This document shows positions 1-9,904 of a DNA stretch of 64,000 nucleotides, piece by piece (the first letter of the stretch is position 1; every line of letters starts with the position of its first letter). The notes under the pieces are model-generated. The model was not told the origin of the DNA, did not search any database, and saw only the letters and a list, made by a program, of their open reading frames with translations. The stretch comes from Aquimarina sediminis. Its GTDB lineage: Bacteria; Bacteroidota; Bacteroidia; Flavobacteriales; Flavobacteriaceae. A program made the position numbers and the translations under genes. Location: assembly GCF_002895435.1 (NCBI RefSeq), contig NZ_POYJ01000007.1, forward strand, positions 1 through 64,000. The letters run 5' to 3'.

Positions 1-437
1 AGTTAAATATTTTTATTGGAGAATGATGTTAGCAAGCTATCAATAAAGCTTGATACTCTTTTGCGTATTCTGAAATCTCCTCCAAAGATTTTACTAAAAA
101 GTTCGAACTTCGAATGCTCGGGGTCACTAAAAAACTCCTTTAAATACTGATTTAAAGGAGTTTTGTGTTTTTATGCAATAAAATCATTCTTGTAAGTTCT
201 AAATTGAACGACTGAAATTAGTTCCGCTTTAGTGGTAGCGGATATATTCATTAGAGTATTTGTATCAATATGCAAAAACAATTTAGCATTTTTCAGAAAA
301 AATAAAATGATAAAAAAAAAGTTTTTTTAGACTAAGTAATTTATCCTTAACCCCTAAAAGGTTATTAAACCATAAAACGACCATAGCATATTATAAAAGA
401 AATATATACTATGTAAATGTAAAAACTAATTATCGTT
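1..437. other. Left-edge region without a convincing gene
   Basis: No complete reading frame with a start and a recognisable product is visible. The first 125 bases may be the tail of a gene cut by the window edge, because a short open stretch exists on either strand, but neither has features that allow a call. The only clear structure is the strong hairpin at 131-164. The rest is A/T-rich. Confidence 0.4.
131..164. terminator. Rho-independent terminator (hairpin)
   Basis: A perfect 14-bp stem (131-144 pairs with 151-164, arm AAAACTCCTTTAAA) encloses a 6-base loop and carries T/A tracts on both sides, so it could work in either direction. It probably ends whatever transcript enters from the left edge. 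Confidence 0.65.
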
Positions 438-656
438 TTATGCTTCTTTGGGCTTATTAAACCAATAATTTAGTATTTGTCCTACTCCCCCTGTCAGAAC
501 CCCTAAAAGTATTTTCAATTCTCCCATCATAGAGTTCCCTCCTGCTTTCATATTTAAAGTATCACTTATTTCTACAACCAAAATTATGGTAACCAATATC
601 ATATACCCTATAATAAATAAAAAGCTTATTATGAATTGAATTTTTGATGTTTGCAT
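438..656 (-). CDS. Small two-TM membrane protein, unknown
   Basis: This 72-residue protein has a hydrophobic helix near residues 8-29 and a second weaker one near 47-64, followed by a short charged tail (KPKEA). The size and the glycine-rich second segment resemble small holin-like or phage-tail-adjacent membrane proteins of Bacteroidota, but that is only an impression. It sits alone upstream of tssH on the opposite strand, so nothing ties it to the secretion locus. It could be a free-standing small membrane protein or a chance frame. Confidence 0.4.
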   Translation of the reverse strand: MQTSKIQFIISFLFIIGYMILVTIILVVEISDTLNMKAGGNSMMGELKILLGVLTGGVGQILNYWFNKPKEA

Positions 657-1135
657 ATTCTTTTATTTTTATAACCAATTTCCGGATAATCCTGTTGACA
701 CTCGAAATACTAACAAAGACCTTTGTGTAATCTAAAGATAGGAATATCAACCAAAAAAAATATTACACTCTATTGCATAAAAATCATAAGTATTTTTCTC
801 CTTAAAAGAAGCTCTCTTCTAAAGTAACTCACCTCATATTATCAAGTAATACTAAACTTAATTACTACACTTTTTACACCAGACAATTTTAGGATTTATA
901 AAAAACCTATTAAATAAGATTTATTTTTCGATAGTACTCTAAAAATGCGATCATAAAAGTTAAAAAAATCATCGTTTTTATTATATTTGGTAAAGTTTTT
1001 TGATTCCCCATCATTAAACCTTAAAACCTAAACCCTATTCTTTGTTATTATTTACATGATTCTGTTTATAATTTCTAAAAAATAGAAATGGTGATATTTT
1101 GGCTTACAATCATCCGACTTATTTAAAATACATTC
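657..1135. other. Intergenic region upstream of tssH
   Basis: No gene is supported here. A TATATTTG motif at 982-989 matches the Bacteroidota -7 box (TAnnTTTG) and would give tssH a leader of about 140 nt, but no clear -33 TTTG was found at the right distance. This is therefore a weak promoter candidate for the tssH-tssB-tssC transcript. Confidence 0.3.
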
Positions 1136-3613
1136 ATGCAAACATTAGAATACCCCCTATCTACAGAGGTTAAAAACACTATTCATATAGCGCAATCGAT
1201 TGCTAAAGAGTACCATAATAATCAATATAACGCTGCACATTTATTAAAAGCCTTACTACATAAGGATGTAGGATTAAAAGATTTTTTTAATCAAATTGAT
1301 GCCGACATTTATTATTTTGAAGAGTGGTCAGAAGTAAGAATAGAAGTCCTACCAAGAGCTACAAACATACCTGATAAGATTGAAGGTGACAAATCTATCG
1401 AAGCTGTTTTTAATGAAGCTGATAGCATTAAACTAAAATTAGGAGAAGATGAAATCACTCCATTGTCATTATTAGTTTCTATTTGTACTCCCGGTGTTGG
1501 GTTTTCTTATGAACAATTAAAGACTCTACCTCTCAAGGCAGATGATGTTTTGATAGCAGCAAATATAAATACACCATCTTCTAACGGCGAAAAAAAGCCT
1601 AAAAATGGGAGTTCTAGTATTCTAAAGAAATCTGATTCGGGCATTTTAAAAGAATACTGTATAGACAAAACCTTTGAGGCAAAAAACAAGACACTGCATG
1701 TCATTTCGGGGAGAGATGCCGAAACAAAGATGATTATAGAAATATTGGGGCGACACTCTAAACCCAATGTACTAATAACAGGAGATCCTGGGGTTGGTAA
1801 ATCAGTACTATTGGATGGTTTTACAGAAACTGTAGTAAATGGAACTGTACCAGATGCTCTTAAAAATGCTCAAATCTATGAACTAGATTTTATCCATTTG
1901 GTATCTGGAGCCAGTTACAAAAGTGAGGTAGAAGATAGATTTAAAAAAATTATCGCTGCGCTAAAAGAATTTGAAAAACCCGTTTTATTAATTGATGAGA
2001 TAAATAACCTAACAGATAAGGACAATGGTAATCAAGGTCTGGTAAATATCCTAAAATCAGAGCTCGCCAAAGGTGAAATTACTTTTATAGGCACTGCAAC
2101 CAATGATGCATATAGAAAACACATCGAAGTGGATGAAGGACTATCCAGGAGATTTGAAATCATATCATTGAATGAACCCTCCGAAAAAGAAGCACTAAGA
2201 ATGATTTCTGATACGATAGACAGGTATAAAAAACATCACAATTTAGATGTTGATAATGACACTATTGAAGAAGCAATTCGTCTTTCTAAGAGGTTCAACA
2301 AAGAAAGAAGCTTACCAGATTCTGCCATAGACCTTATTGACAGAACAATGTCTGCCACTCGATATATGCTCGAAACTACAATTGCCAAGGTAGATACTAT
2401 AAAAAAACATATCGATACTATTAAAAATATCGACAAAGAAGAAGCTGAGAAAATTTCAGACCTTGAGTTACAATGGGATAATCTAGACAAGATGTTTAGT
2501 TATTTACTGTTTACCGATCTAGGTGATGATGATAATTTTGTAGGAATAAATTCTATAGAAAAAGGTATTGAAAAAATAGAAAATGTTCTGGAAACATTTT
2601 TAAACAAGGCTAACAAAGAAAAAGAAACCATTGACAAAAATGATGTTTCTTCTACCATTGCCAACAAAACAGGTATTCCTGTAGGTAAACTTCAGGCAGA
2701 TGAAAAAGAACGTTTACTCACCATGGAAGACCACCTAAAAAAACGTGTTATTGGTCAGGATCATGCAATCCAAACCATAACAGGAGCCATTCTTGAATCC
2801 AGATCTGGATTAAGTAAACCAGGACTACCAATAGGGTCTTTCTTTTTTACTGGTCCTACGGGGACAGGAAAAACAGAACTGGCAAAATCTCTTGCAGAAT
2901 TTTTATTTCAGACTGAAGAAGCTATTATTAGGTTTGATATGTCTGAGTTTAAAGAAGAACATTCGGCAGCGTTATTATACGGGGCACCTCCAGGATATGT
3001 TGGATATGAAGAAGGAGGATTATTAGTTAATAAAATTAGACAGAAACCTTATTCTATAGTACTTTTTGATGAAATCGAAAAAGCACACCCTTCTGTTTTT
3101 GATATTTTTCTCCAAATATTGGATGAAGGAAAATTAAATGACCGCCTTGGTAAAACAGGAGATTTTTCTAACGCAGTGATCTTGTTTACCTCTAATATCG
3201 GGAGTGAACATGTTGTAAAATCTTTCTCAGATGGAGAGATTCCTAAATCTACGGATCTTCTAGAAATCATGTCTCGACATTTTAGACCAGAATTCTTAGG
3301 ACGACTTACAGAGATAGTGCCTTTTTCACCCATTACAAAAGATAACGTAGTTAAGATATTTGAGATCCAGATGAAAGATCTTTATAAAGCTCTTAATAAG
3401 CAAGAAATAACTTTAGAACTTACAGAAGGTGCCAAAGAATTTCTGGCTCATAAAGGGTTTACCCCAAAATACGGAGCAAGACCTTTAAGAGGAATTATAC
3501 GAACTGAACTAAGATCATCGTTATCTAAAAAAATAATTACTGGCAAAGTAAGCAAAGGAAGTCTGGTACAATTAGATGTAAAAGACGAAAAATTGATATG
3601 GAATTATAGTTAA
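1136..3613 (+). CDS. tssH: TssH/ClpV, T6SS sheath-recycling AAA+ ATPase
   Basis: The 825-residue protein is a Clp/Hsp100 ATPase. The family disassembles the contracted TssB-TssC sheath in the cytoplasm so that it can be reused. An N-terminal Clp_N-type helical repeat region (about residues 1-150) is followed by AAA+ domain 1 with Walker A GDPGVGKS at 216-223 and Walker B LLIDEI near 285. A helical insertion with several coiled-coil stretches (about 400-510) leads to AAA+ domain 2 with Walker A GPTGTGKT at 573-580 and Walker B LFDEIEKA. The C-terminal small domain (GARPLRGII) is intact. ClpB shares this layout, but the immediate tssB-tssC neighbours make TssH the better call. The gene leads a three-gene + strand unit. 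Confidence 0.93.
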   Translation: MQTLEYPLSTEVKNTIHIAQSIAKEYHNNQYNAAHLLKALLHKDVGLKDFFNQIDADIYYFEEWSEVRIEVLPRATNIPDKIEGDKSIEAVFNEADSIKLKLGEDEITPLSLLVSICTPGVGFSYEQLKTLPLKADDVLIAANINTPSSNGEKKPKNGSSSILKKSDSGILKEYCIDKTFEAKNKTLHVISGRDAETKMIIEILGRHSKPNVLITGDPGVGKSVLLDGFTETVVNGTVPDALKNAQIYELDFIHLVSGASYKSEVEDRFKKIIAALKEFEKPVLLIDEINNLTDKDNGNQGLVNILKSELAKGEITFIGTATNDAYRKHIEVDEGLSRRFEIISLNEPSEKEALRMISDTIDRYKKHHNLDVDNDTIEEAIRLSKRFNKERSLPDSAIDLIDRTMSATRYMLETTIAKVDTIKKHIDTIKNIDKEEAEKISDLELQWDNLDKMFSYLLFTDLGDDDNFVGINSIEKGIEKIENVLETFLNKANKEKETIDKNDVSSTIANKTGIPVGKLQADEKERLLTMEDHLKKRVIGQDHAIQTITGAILESRSGLSKPGLPIGSFFFTGPTGTGKTELAKSLAEFLFQTEEAIIRFDMSEFKEEHSAALLYGAPPGYVGYEEGGLLVNKIRQKPYSIVLFDEIEKAHPSVFDIFLQILDEGKLNDRLGKTGDFSNAVILFTSNIGSEHVVKSFSDGEIPKSTDLLEIMSRHFRPEFLGRLTEIVPFSPITKDNVVKIFEIQMKDLYKALNKQEITLELTEGAKEFLAHKGFTPKYGARPLRGIIRTELRSSLSKKIITGKVSKGSLVQLDVKDEKLIWNYS

Positions 3614-3674
3614 GCCTATAATCCGCAATAAAATTTAGTATATTTATAATTTAGCAACCACAAATACTTTTTCC

Positions 3675-4124
3675 ATGGACAATACATACGGATTAGGAGG
3701 AACAGAAGTAAAAACTGACGCAGGAGAAGCAATTCTAGAAATAGGACAAAATAAAACATTGCTTATTCAGAAATTGACACAAGACCAACCCTTAAAACCT
3801 AAGGTTGTTACCGGTCTAAAATCTATTGATGATGTTTTTGAAAATTATCAACCAGAGGTAGAAGTTGAGTTTGAAGATGCCGATGGCGTAGAGTCAAAAG
3901 AAACTTTAAAATTTAGCCATTTAGGGAACTTTGGTAAAAAAGGGATTATTGATCAAAGCGCATATCTGAATAATCTGAATACAGAAAAAGATCAGTACCT
4001 CAAAGTTATCAAACAACTTAAATCTAACAAGATTTTAAAAACTGCCTTGGCAGATCCAGAAGCCAAAGAAGCTCTTTTAAAATCTATTCAGTCGTTAATT
4101 GCAGAAATACAACAACAAGGTTAA
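3675..4124 (+). CDS. tssB: TssB, T6SS contractile sheath small subunit
   Basis: The 149-residue protein has the length and features of Bacteroidota TssB (VipA-like), which pairs with TssC to build the contractile sheath around the Hcp tube. A central acidic region (VEVEFEDADGVESKE) is followed by a phrase typical of the family (LKFSHLGNFGKKGI) and a C-terminal helix rich in Lys and Glu. It lies 61 bases after tssH and 13 bases before the tssC start, consistent with co-transcription and with equimolar production of the two sheath subunits. Confidence 0.9.
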   Translation: MDNTYGLGGTEVKTDAGEAILEIGQNKTLLIQKLTQDQPLKPKVVTGLKSIDDVFENYQPEVEVEFEDADGVESKETLKFSHLGNFGKKGIIDQSAYLNNLNTEKDQYLKVIKQLKSNKILKTALADPEAKEALLKSIQSLIAEIQQQG

Positions 4125-4137
4125 AAAAGAAGTTTAC

Positions 4138-5493
4138 ATGGCATTATTAGGAAAAAAGGCAGACAAAAATATAAAAATAGAGAATCCAGCTCAGGAGCTT
4201 AAGATAAATGAAGAAAAACTTGCCAAGTATGGTGGTTTTGACTTATTAGAAGCATGTATAGATGACGTACAGAATTTGAACCCTGATCGTAAAGCAAGAA
4301 AGAAAATATTTCTTACAGAATCCTCAAAAAAATTAGAACGCCAAAAACTAGAGAAAACTCTAGAAATATGGAATGATATACTCTCTTCATCTGATGATCT
4401 ATCAGACATGGTTGAAGAATCGGAGAAAAAATCAGAAATAGCAGCAGAATCTCTTAAGAAAAATTTAGGCACTGCTCTAGAGCAAACCAAAGAATTAGAA
4501 CAATCTTATAGATCTGTAGCTTTGTTTTTCAAAAACACAGAATCCCAAAAATTAAAAAATGTAAATATTCTTAATGCAGAACTAGAACAGCTTAAAGATC
4601 TCGATAATACAAGATTTATTGATGCTGTACAAGAAGAACTGGTCCAAGGGTATGATCGCTTGGATCTTAGGGATAACTACGGACTCTTAGTAGTTCCCGG
4701 ATATCTGGGATCTAACAAAGTCGTAGAAAAATGGGCTAAGATTGCCCATGAGAATAAAGTAATGATGATTACTGATTTTGAGCATCTTGATGAGCCAGAT
4801 GATGTTATGGAACTTTTTGAAGCCGCTAACCTTACAGGAGGAGACAAATACCGCTCTAATGTAATTATGGCATGTAACTGGCTTGTCGGAAGAGGTAAAC
4901 ATGATGAAGTAGGCGAAGATGAAGATCTATTTGTACCACCATCAAGTGCTTTGGGAGGTAAAATATACAAAACACTAATGTCTCAGGTTACTGCCGGTAA
5001 GAAATTCGGTGGTATGAACGAGGTAGATGGTGTTCGGTTTGATCTTAAAAAAGGAGAAATCGCGCAACTAGAAAAACTAGGTCTGGTACCTATGGTAAAT
5101 GAATATGGTAAAGTAATGGCTTTTTCTGCCAAAACTTTATTTAATGGTGATAACCTGGGACTACAGACATATTCTGTTGTTCGTGTGTTTGATTATGTCA
5201 CCAAAGTATTAATGGACTTCTTAAACAGAAGGGCTTTTGAAAACTTTAATGCCAGAACCCGTAAAGAACTTATGGATCAAATCGTAAAATTTTTGGATGG
5301 TATTACTGGACCAGATAAATTGATTGAAGATTTTTCTGTGAGACGTTTTGAGCAAGATCCTGTTCAGAAGGATAAAATTCATCTGGATATCCATATGAAA
5401 CCTTATTTCCCTGCCAAAAATTTTATGATCAAAATGGATGGGCAAAAAGGAGATGATGGATCAGAATGGAATTCTGAATATGAGCAAAAATAA
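4138..5493 (+). CDS. tssC: TssC, T6SS contractile sheath large subunit
   Basis: This 451-residue soluble protein is the large (VipB-like) sheath subunit. The start at 4138 (MALLGKKADKN) was chosen over an in-frame ATG at 4099, because the upstream one would overlap the end of tssB and add a basic tail not expected in the family. The N-terminal third is helical and charged. The C-terminal two thirds carry the sheath core, including a GLLVVPGYLGSNKVVEKWAK segment and a C-terminal strand region ending near DIHMKPYFPAKNF, where partner strands interlock in sheath structures. A strong terminator follows directly, closing the tssH-tssB-tssC unit. Confidence 0.92.
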   Translation: MALLGKKADKNIKIENPAQELKINEEKLAKYGGFDLLEACIDDVQNLNPDRKARKKIFLTESSKKLERQKLEKTLEIWNDILSSSDDLSDMVEESEKKSEIAAESLKKNLGTALEQTKELEQSYRSVALFFKNTESQKLKNVNILNAELEQLKDLDNTRFIDAVQEELVQGYDRLDLRDNYGLLVVPGYLGSNKVVEKWAKIAHENKVMMITDFEHLDEPDDVMELFEAANLTGGDKYRSNVIMACNWLVGRGKHDEVGEDEDLFVPPSSALGGKIYKTLMSQVTAGKKFGGMNEVDGVRFDLKKGEIAQLEKLGLVPMVNEYGKVMAFSAKTLFNGDNLGLQTYSVVRVFDYVTKVLMDFLNRRAFENFNARTRKELMDQIVKFLDGITGPDKLIEDFSVRRFEQDPVQKDKIHLDIHMKPYFPAKNFMIKMDGQKGDDGSEWNSEYEQK

Positions 5494-5507
5494 AATCATA
5501 ATCTTTG

Positions 5508-5556
5508 CAAAGCAAAAAAAGAGGCTAATTAAAAATTAGCCTCTTTTTTTGCTTTG
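5508..5556. terminator. Bidirectional terminator after tssC
   Basis: A perfect 23-bp stem (5508-5530 with 5534-5556) closes on a 3-base AAA loop and contains a 7-base A/T run on each arm. It lies between the convergent tssC and the 5615-6472 gene and can end transcription from both sides. Confidence 0.85.
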
Positions 5557-5614
5557 CTTCATATTAAGAAATATCATTAAATCCATAACAACCGACTTAT
5601 ACAAGTAATAATTA

Positions 5615-6472
5615 CTACTCACTATCTTTGGTTAAGTGTCCATCAAAAATATATCGTCTTTTAAAATATCCTGCCTCACAATTGCATATTTCAACAATTA
5701 CTCCATTAATCGTCTTCCCTCCATTTTTTATGGATTGCTTTTTATTAGTGTATTTAATAATTTCTACTTTGCTGCCATACTCCAACTTTCCGGTTGTATT
5801 ACCATCTTGATCTTTTACTTCTAAACCATTCAGTGCTTTTACATATTTTACTTCTTGTGGCTCAAAACTATGAAAGCAAGAATCAGAAATTTTGCCTTTA
5901 TAAAAGTCTATATCCCGTATTATTCTTCCATCATCACTATAGATAAAATTGACATATTCTATCTGTTCTGGCTCTACAAACAAAACATCTTTTCTATGGA
6001 TGCGGTCTTTGGTAATTATACTTTCTGACATCTCCCAGAATTCTGCATTTTTAGCCTTTTTTGCATTTTCATCAAAAGCGACTAATTTTTTACCTACAAT
6101 ATTGTATTGTTCATCATAATTAACAAGTATAATGCTTATGTGCTTTTGCGAATTATATACATATACTAATAAGGTTTTGTACAACTCTGTTAAGTGTAAC
6201 TTATGTAGCACTCCACAATCTGATTTTTTCCAATGCTTACTTATTTTTTCAAAACCCAAAGCTTTTTTTTGGTTTAAGGTAAGATGACCTTTGGGACTAT
6301 TTTTATCAAATTTCGTTTTTTCTACCAAAGGAAGCTCTATAAACTCATATGCCTCCAAAAAACTATAATCATAAGTTTCCTGGGCATATACCTTAGTACC
6401 AATCAAACACAAGAATACATATCCATAAAACAATTTACATCTACTTATTTTTACGTCTTTTGCTTTATTCAT
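5615..6472 (-). CDS. Exported protein with C-terminal SH3-like region, unknown
   Basis: The 285-residue protein begins with a basic stretch and a hydrophobic segment ending near YAQ-ET (about residue 31), which fits Sec export. The C-terminal 70 residues (GLEVKDQDGNTTGKLEYGSKV onward) look like a bacterial SH3-type fold, often used to bind cell wall or to block wall hydrolases. It is the last gene of the long - strand effector/immunity array and faces tssC across a terminator. By position it may be an immunity protein for a peptidoglycan-targeting effector, but no partner toxin lies directly upstream. The function is not recognised. Confidence 0.55.
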   Translation of the reverse strand: MNKAKDVKISRCKLFYGYVFLCLIGTKVYAQETYDYSFLEAYEFIELPLVEKTKFDKNSPKGHLTLNQKKALGFEKISKHWKKSDCGVLHKLHLTELYKTLLVYVYNSQKHISIILVNYDEQYNIVGKKLVAFDENAKKAKNAEFWEMSESIITKDRIHRKDVLFVEPEQIEYVNFIYSDDGRIIRDIDFYKGKISDSCFHSFEPQEVKYVKALNGLEVKDQDGNTTGKLEYGSKVEIIKYTNKKQSIKNGGKTINGVIVEICNCEAGYFKRRYIFDGHLTKDSE

Positions 6473-6656
6473 AATAAATTTCTTCTATAAGAGAAAACAA
6501 AAAGTATAGTGATAAGATATAGAGGAGTTTTCATAATTCTAATTACTTATAATTTAGTTTAACAACTTGAAAACAAAGTTAGTCTTACAGCACAAAACAG
6601 GTTCATAAAATTTTAATTCCTTACGTTTCGCGAATTTTAAGCGTTCGGTTATTTTT

Positions 6657-7343
6657 TTACCCATCAAAATCGCCACAATCTTCTTTTTCAAATTTATTCT
6701 CTATTGATTTGAAAGCATAAATGTTATATCTTAAAATATTTGAATAATGAGCTTCCTCACTTTCTTTTATTTTTAATTTGTAAATCTGATTTACTAGATT
6801 AACCTTGGAAAAACTTATTTGAATTTTATCTAATTGAATTACTTCTTCTCCTGAATATAAATGTTCTACTTTATTTATTTTAAATCGATAATTACCCTGT
6901 ACCTCTTGATAGCTTTCTATATGAAAGATATAAGAAAGGGAAAGATCTTGTATTGAAAAATTCTTGCCTTCAAAACAAAATGAATAATCATATGCATATA
7001 TTTTTTTTGCACTAGCATCTATATATAAAGAGAAGGCTGAAGGGTAACATATTGCATTGAAATCTACCCAGTACCTTTTAAAAACATCTGTAGCCAAACT
7101 ATCTCTGACTCCTAAACCAATTAGTTCTTTATCTAAAATAGGGTAAACTTTTTTACTTTCTTTTGAAGGTATTGATGTGTCTCTTTTTATAGCAGTTAAC
7201 AATAAGCTGTCTGAGTCTTTATCTTTTTTTGAGCTGTTTATTACAACCTTTTTAGATAGATCACCATTTTGAGTATTTTTTTGTGATTCTTTACAAGCTA
7301 TGAACATCGTTAGAATTGTAAAGTAAAATACTATAGTTCTCAT
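6657..7343 (-). CDS. Lipoprotein, candidate immunity to the M23 cassette
   Basis: This 228-residue protein has a short signal sequence with a lipobox ending at Cys17 (FIAC), so it should be a lipidated periplasmic-facing protein. Its start codon overlaps the stop of the upstream M23 peptidase fragment in an ATGA arrangement, which implies translational coupling. By that position it is the likely immunity partner of the M23 toxin tip. No domain family was recognised. The mature part is lysine-rich at first and then mixed alpha/beta in character. Confidence 0.6.
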   Translation of the reverse strand: MRTIVFYFTILTMFIACKESQKNTQNGDLSKKVVINSSKKDKDSDSLLLTAIKRDTSIPSKESKKVYPILDKELIGLGVRDSLATDVFKRYWVDFNAICYPSAFSLYIDASAKKIYAYDYSFCFEGKNFSIQDLSLSYIFHIESYQEVQGNYRFKINKVEHLYSGEEVIQLDKIQISFSKVNLVNQIYKLKIKESEEAHYSNILRYNIYAFKSIENKFEKEDCGDFDG

Positions 7344-8096
7344 TTTATTCCGTTTTCTTTTTTTGACGCTTCTAGCATTCTATCTAATAAATCTAATCCA
7401 TCAAATAGGTCTTTTCTACGTTGAAAAGAGGCTTGCCCATTATATTTACCTGATTTTGCATAAAGCATATCTGCATATGTTACTTGATAATCATTTAATA
7501 CTCCTGACTCTTCCCCTGTGTAGAACTCAATATGCAGCATCCCTCTTTTTTCTCCCGTAGGTTGATGCACGTGAGGGACTAACAAGTCAACTTCTGCCAC
7601 CTTATCTCCTCTAAAAACTCTTTGTCCTTTTTTTACCAAAATAGTACTTCCCTTTTTGACTTCTCCATAACGTACTACCATTCTATGACCTTTTTTGTAT
7701 TCATACTCATGTTCTATTTCTATTCGCCATGTATCTCTTTAAAAATTAGCAATATCGGTTACAACTCCATCTGCAATGGCATATATTGGTTCCCCTACAT
7801 CACTATATAAATCCCTAGCAGTATGAATTCTTAAAGCACTTCTCAATACCCCAAATGTCGGTGCCCTATGTTCTTTAAGTCTATAATTATAAGGTTTGTA
7901 ATATTTATTTTTAAAATTATCTGGATGATTTAGAGGTATTGTATTAAATGGAGTTTCAAGTTTAAAGTAACTCTTAAACCCCTTATCGATTACCTCCCCT
8001 GCATTTTCTACACTATCACATTTGGTTTGTAGCCAAACGGATGTAGTTTCTCGTTTTACAATTTTGGGAGTAACTACTTCTTGTACAGTGGTTGTT
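7340..8096 (-). pseudogene. Displaced M23 peptidase toxin-tip cassette with internal stop
   Basis: Read on the - strand from 8096, one frame gives a junction block (KRETTSVWLQTKCDSVENAG) nearly identical to residues about 429-463 of the 714-aa effector at 11120-13264. An M23 (LytM-like) endopeptidase domain follows, with the HTARD zinc motif, then EPIYAIADGVVTDI and a GMLHIEFYTGE segment. An in-frame TAA at 7739-7741 interrupts it after DIANF, and an open frame of 113 residues resumes at 7681. There is no N-terminal delivery part: a stop lies a few codons upstream of the junction block. This is the structure of an orphan polymorphic-toxin tip left behind by, or available for, recombination into the full-length effector. 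Its immunity candidate follows with a 4-base overlap. Confidence 0.75.
7961..8065 (-). repeat. Junction repeat copy 1 (in the M23 cassette)
   Basis: This 105-base segment aligns without gaps to 11873-11977, differing at 8 positions by my count. It encodes the conserved pre-toxin block (WLQT, CDSVENAGEVID) and is the likely homologous-recombination site for tip exchange. Confidence 0.85.
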
Positions 8097-8131
8097 CAAT
8101 CCTTATAGCTATTAATACTTAACTATGAGGA

Positions 8132-8821
8132 CTATTCAACCCTATCTAACTTTTCATTTTCAAATCTATATTTTACTTTTTCTCCTGAAATACTTTTTTC
8201 TTTTTGATTATCATAGATTTTTACATCTTTATTAAAAGAAAACTCTAAAATTTGATTTTCCAATTCTTTAATTTTCACAAAAGGAACAACACTCAAACTT
8301 TCTTCATATTCGTTCATAGCTACTATATCCATTACTCCAATTTCTTTGTAAATCCCATTACTATATTCATGAACTTCTACACCCCAACTCTCTTCCGCTC
8401 CAATCTCATTTATTAATATAATCTTATTAGAGTTTTCCGTCTTAAAAAGATTTAGATCATAACGCCAGCTATCATATTGTCCTTTGGACATATATATCAA
8501 TTCATTATTCTTATTCTTAACAATTAAATGGATACCATTATTATTTCCGTCAATGGTTCCTGTTATTAATTGAGTATTATTTATCCAAACAGCTTCATTA
8601 ACCTCTAATGAATCAGTTCTAAAATCTTTTTTAACTGAATCTGGTTCAATTCTCCTAAAATCTACAGGAAAAGTCTGAACTTTAATATTATTATTCTCTT
8701 TTTCTTTTTTAAGAATTAAATCACTTTTCGGAACTTTCTTTTTATCAGCAATTACTTTTAGGCTATTATTCTTACAACCTAAAATCATGACAATCAAAAC
8801 GATAGAGAGTAAAATTTTCAT
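8132..8821 (-). CDS. Lipoprotein, orphan immunity candidate
   Basis: The 229-residue protein starts with a classical lipoprotein signal (lipobox ILGC, Cys16) and continues with a lysine-rich linker. The mature part (ITGTIDGNNNGIHLIVKNKN onward) looks like a beta-rich, propeller-like or integrin-like repeat region, but no family is certain. It lies between two toxin-tip remnants and has no toxin gene directly upstream, so its partner may have been lost. By neighbourhood it is probably an immunity lipoprotein. Confidence 0.55.
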   Translation of the reverse strand: MKILLSIVLIVMILGCKNNSLKVIADKKKVPKSDLILKKEKENNNIKVQTFPVDFRRIEPDSVKKDFRTDSLEVNEAVWINNTQLITGTIDGNNNGIHLIVKNKNNELIYMSKGQYDSWRYDLNLFKTENSNKIILINEIGAEESWGVEVHEYSNGIYKEIGVMDIVAMNEYEESLSVVPFVKIKELENQILEFSFNKDVKIYDNQKEKSISGEKVKYRFENEKLDRVE

Positions 8822-8999
8822 ACAAATTATATTTTATGTTTTGTAGTAGATATCTTCTTTTGATGTTTTTATTGCCAACCCAACTTTTACAAGTTATTAT
8901 AAAGCACATACGAATTACTAAAAGTATTTTTATTATCTTCCTTTTAAATTAAACCTCACCAATATATTAATACAAAAAAAGTATTCAGGTTAACAATAC
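8822..8999. other. Short intergenic gap in the immunity array
   Basis: This A/T-rich stretch separates two lipoprotein genes. I see no gene, hairpin or promoter motif that stands out, so the 8132 lipoprotein may have its own weak promoter here. Confidence 0.3.
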
Positions 9000-9896
9000 T
9001 TAATTCGTTGATAATATAAAATCCCAAGTATTATTCATTGTTATTTTATCTACCCAATTCGTTTCAGAAAACTTATTATCATTTATAATATCGCTAATGG
9101 TTTTAGAATCCATATTGTATTCTTTAAAAGTTTTATATGAATAATCATCTAATACTATTTGAAGTATTTCATTTTCTTCTATTATTCTAAAAAAAATACT
9201 GCTTTGTTTATCATAAGACGTCCAAATCTTAACCGATTCATTATGATAAAAATTTTCTTCTATGGTATTGGGTAAATTATAAGTTTGCTTTAATAATTGA
9301 ATAGAGCTCCAAAATGACACTTGGTTTTTATTTAATCTAAACCCCTTTTTAAAAGAAAATGTTTCTTCATCATATTCCCTATGTTCTAAAAGGTCAGTTC
9401 CTCTGTCCCATTGTAGTGAACTAACAAAATATTCAAATAGACAATCAAAAGGGTCAAGAGATTCATCAGTACAAGTTAATGTTTTATCAGATAACGATTC
9501 AGGAAATTTAAAACTAGAAAGAAAGCCACTCCATATAGGCTTTTCAAAATTTTCGCATTGAATTAAGTAACTTTTAATATTATAAAAATAAACTTCTTCA
9601 ATAGTATCAACAATAACAATATTCTGATTAAAACTAGCCTTTGGCATGTCTAGTTGACTTATAACTTTTTTAGGCGAAAATTTATTTCGCCCAATAAAAA
9701 AGGTTACGTTTTTATTATTTTGAGTACTGAGATCGTTATTCAGATTTCTAGAATCTGAATTTTTAAAATTTTGTCTCTTATTTGATAGTTTAGATAAAGA
9801 CTCAGATTGATTGACGTTTTGAGTGGCTCGCTTTTGATCTTTTATACAAGATAAAAAAATCAAAAAAGTGGAAAAAACAACTAATACTTTCTTCAT
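9000..9896 (-). CDS. Lipoprotein, candidate immunity to the second M23 remnant
   Basis: This 298-residue protein has a signal ending in the lipobox LSC (Cys17). An Asn/Ser-rich low-complexity linker (about residues 20-65) follows, then a folded region with several Trp and aromatic residues. It begins 8 bases after the M23 tail at 9905-10216, the same spacing and order seen in the other toxin/lipoprotein pairs, so an immunity role is inferred. No domain was recognised. Confidence 0.55.
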   Translation of the reverse strand: MKKVLVVFSTFLIFLSCIKDQKRATQNVNQSESLSKLSNKRQNFKNSDSRNLNNDLSTQNNKNVTFFIGRNKFSPKKVISQLDMPKASFNQNIVIVDTIEEVYFYNIKSYLIQCENFEKPIWSGFLSSFKFPESLSDKTLTCTDESLDPFDCLFEYFVSSLQWDRGTDLLEHREYDEETFSFKKGFRLNKNQVSFWSSIQLLKQTYNLPNTIEENFYHNESVKIWTSYDKQSSIFFRIIEENEILQIVLDDYSYKTFKEYNMDSKTISDIINDNKFSETNWVDKITMNNTWDFILSTN

Positions 9897-9904
9897 AATT
9901 TTCT

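Noticed and set aside
1..125. End of a gene at the left edge
   Set aside because: Short open stretches exist on both strands, but neither is long enough or familiar enough to call.
4099..4137. Earlier start for tssC
   Set aside because: It would overlap the end of tssB and add a basic tail; MALLGKK at 4138 is a normal family start.
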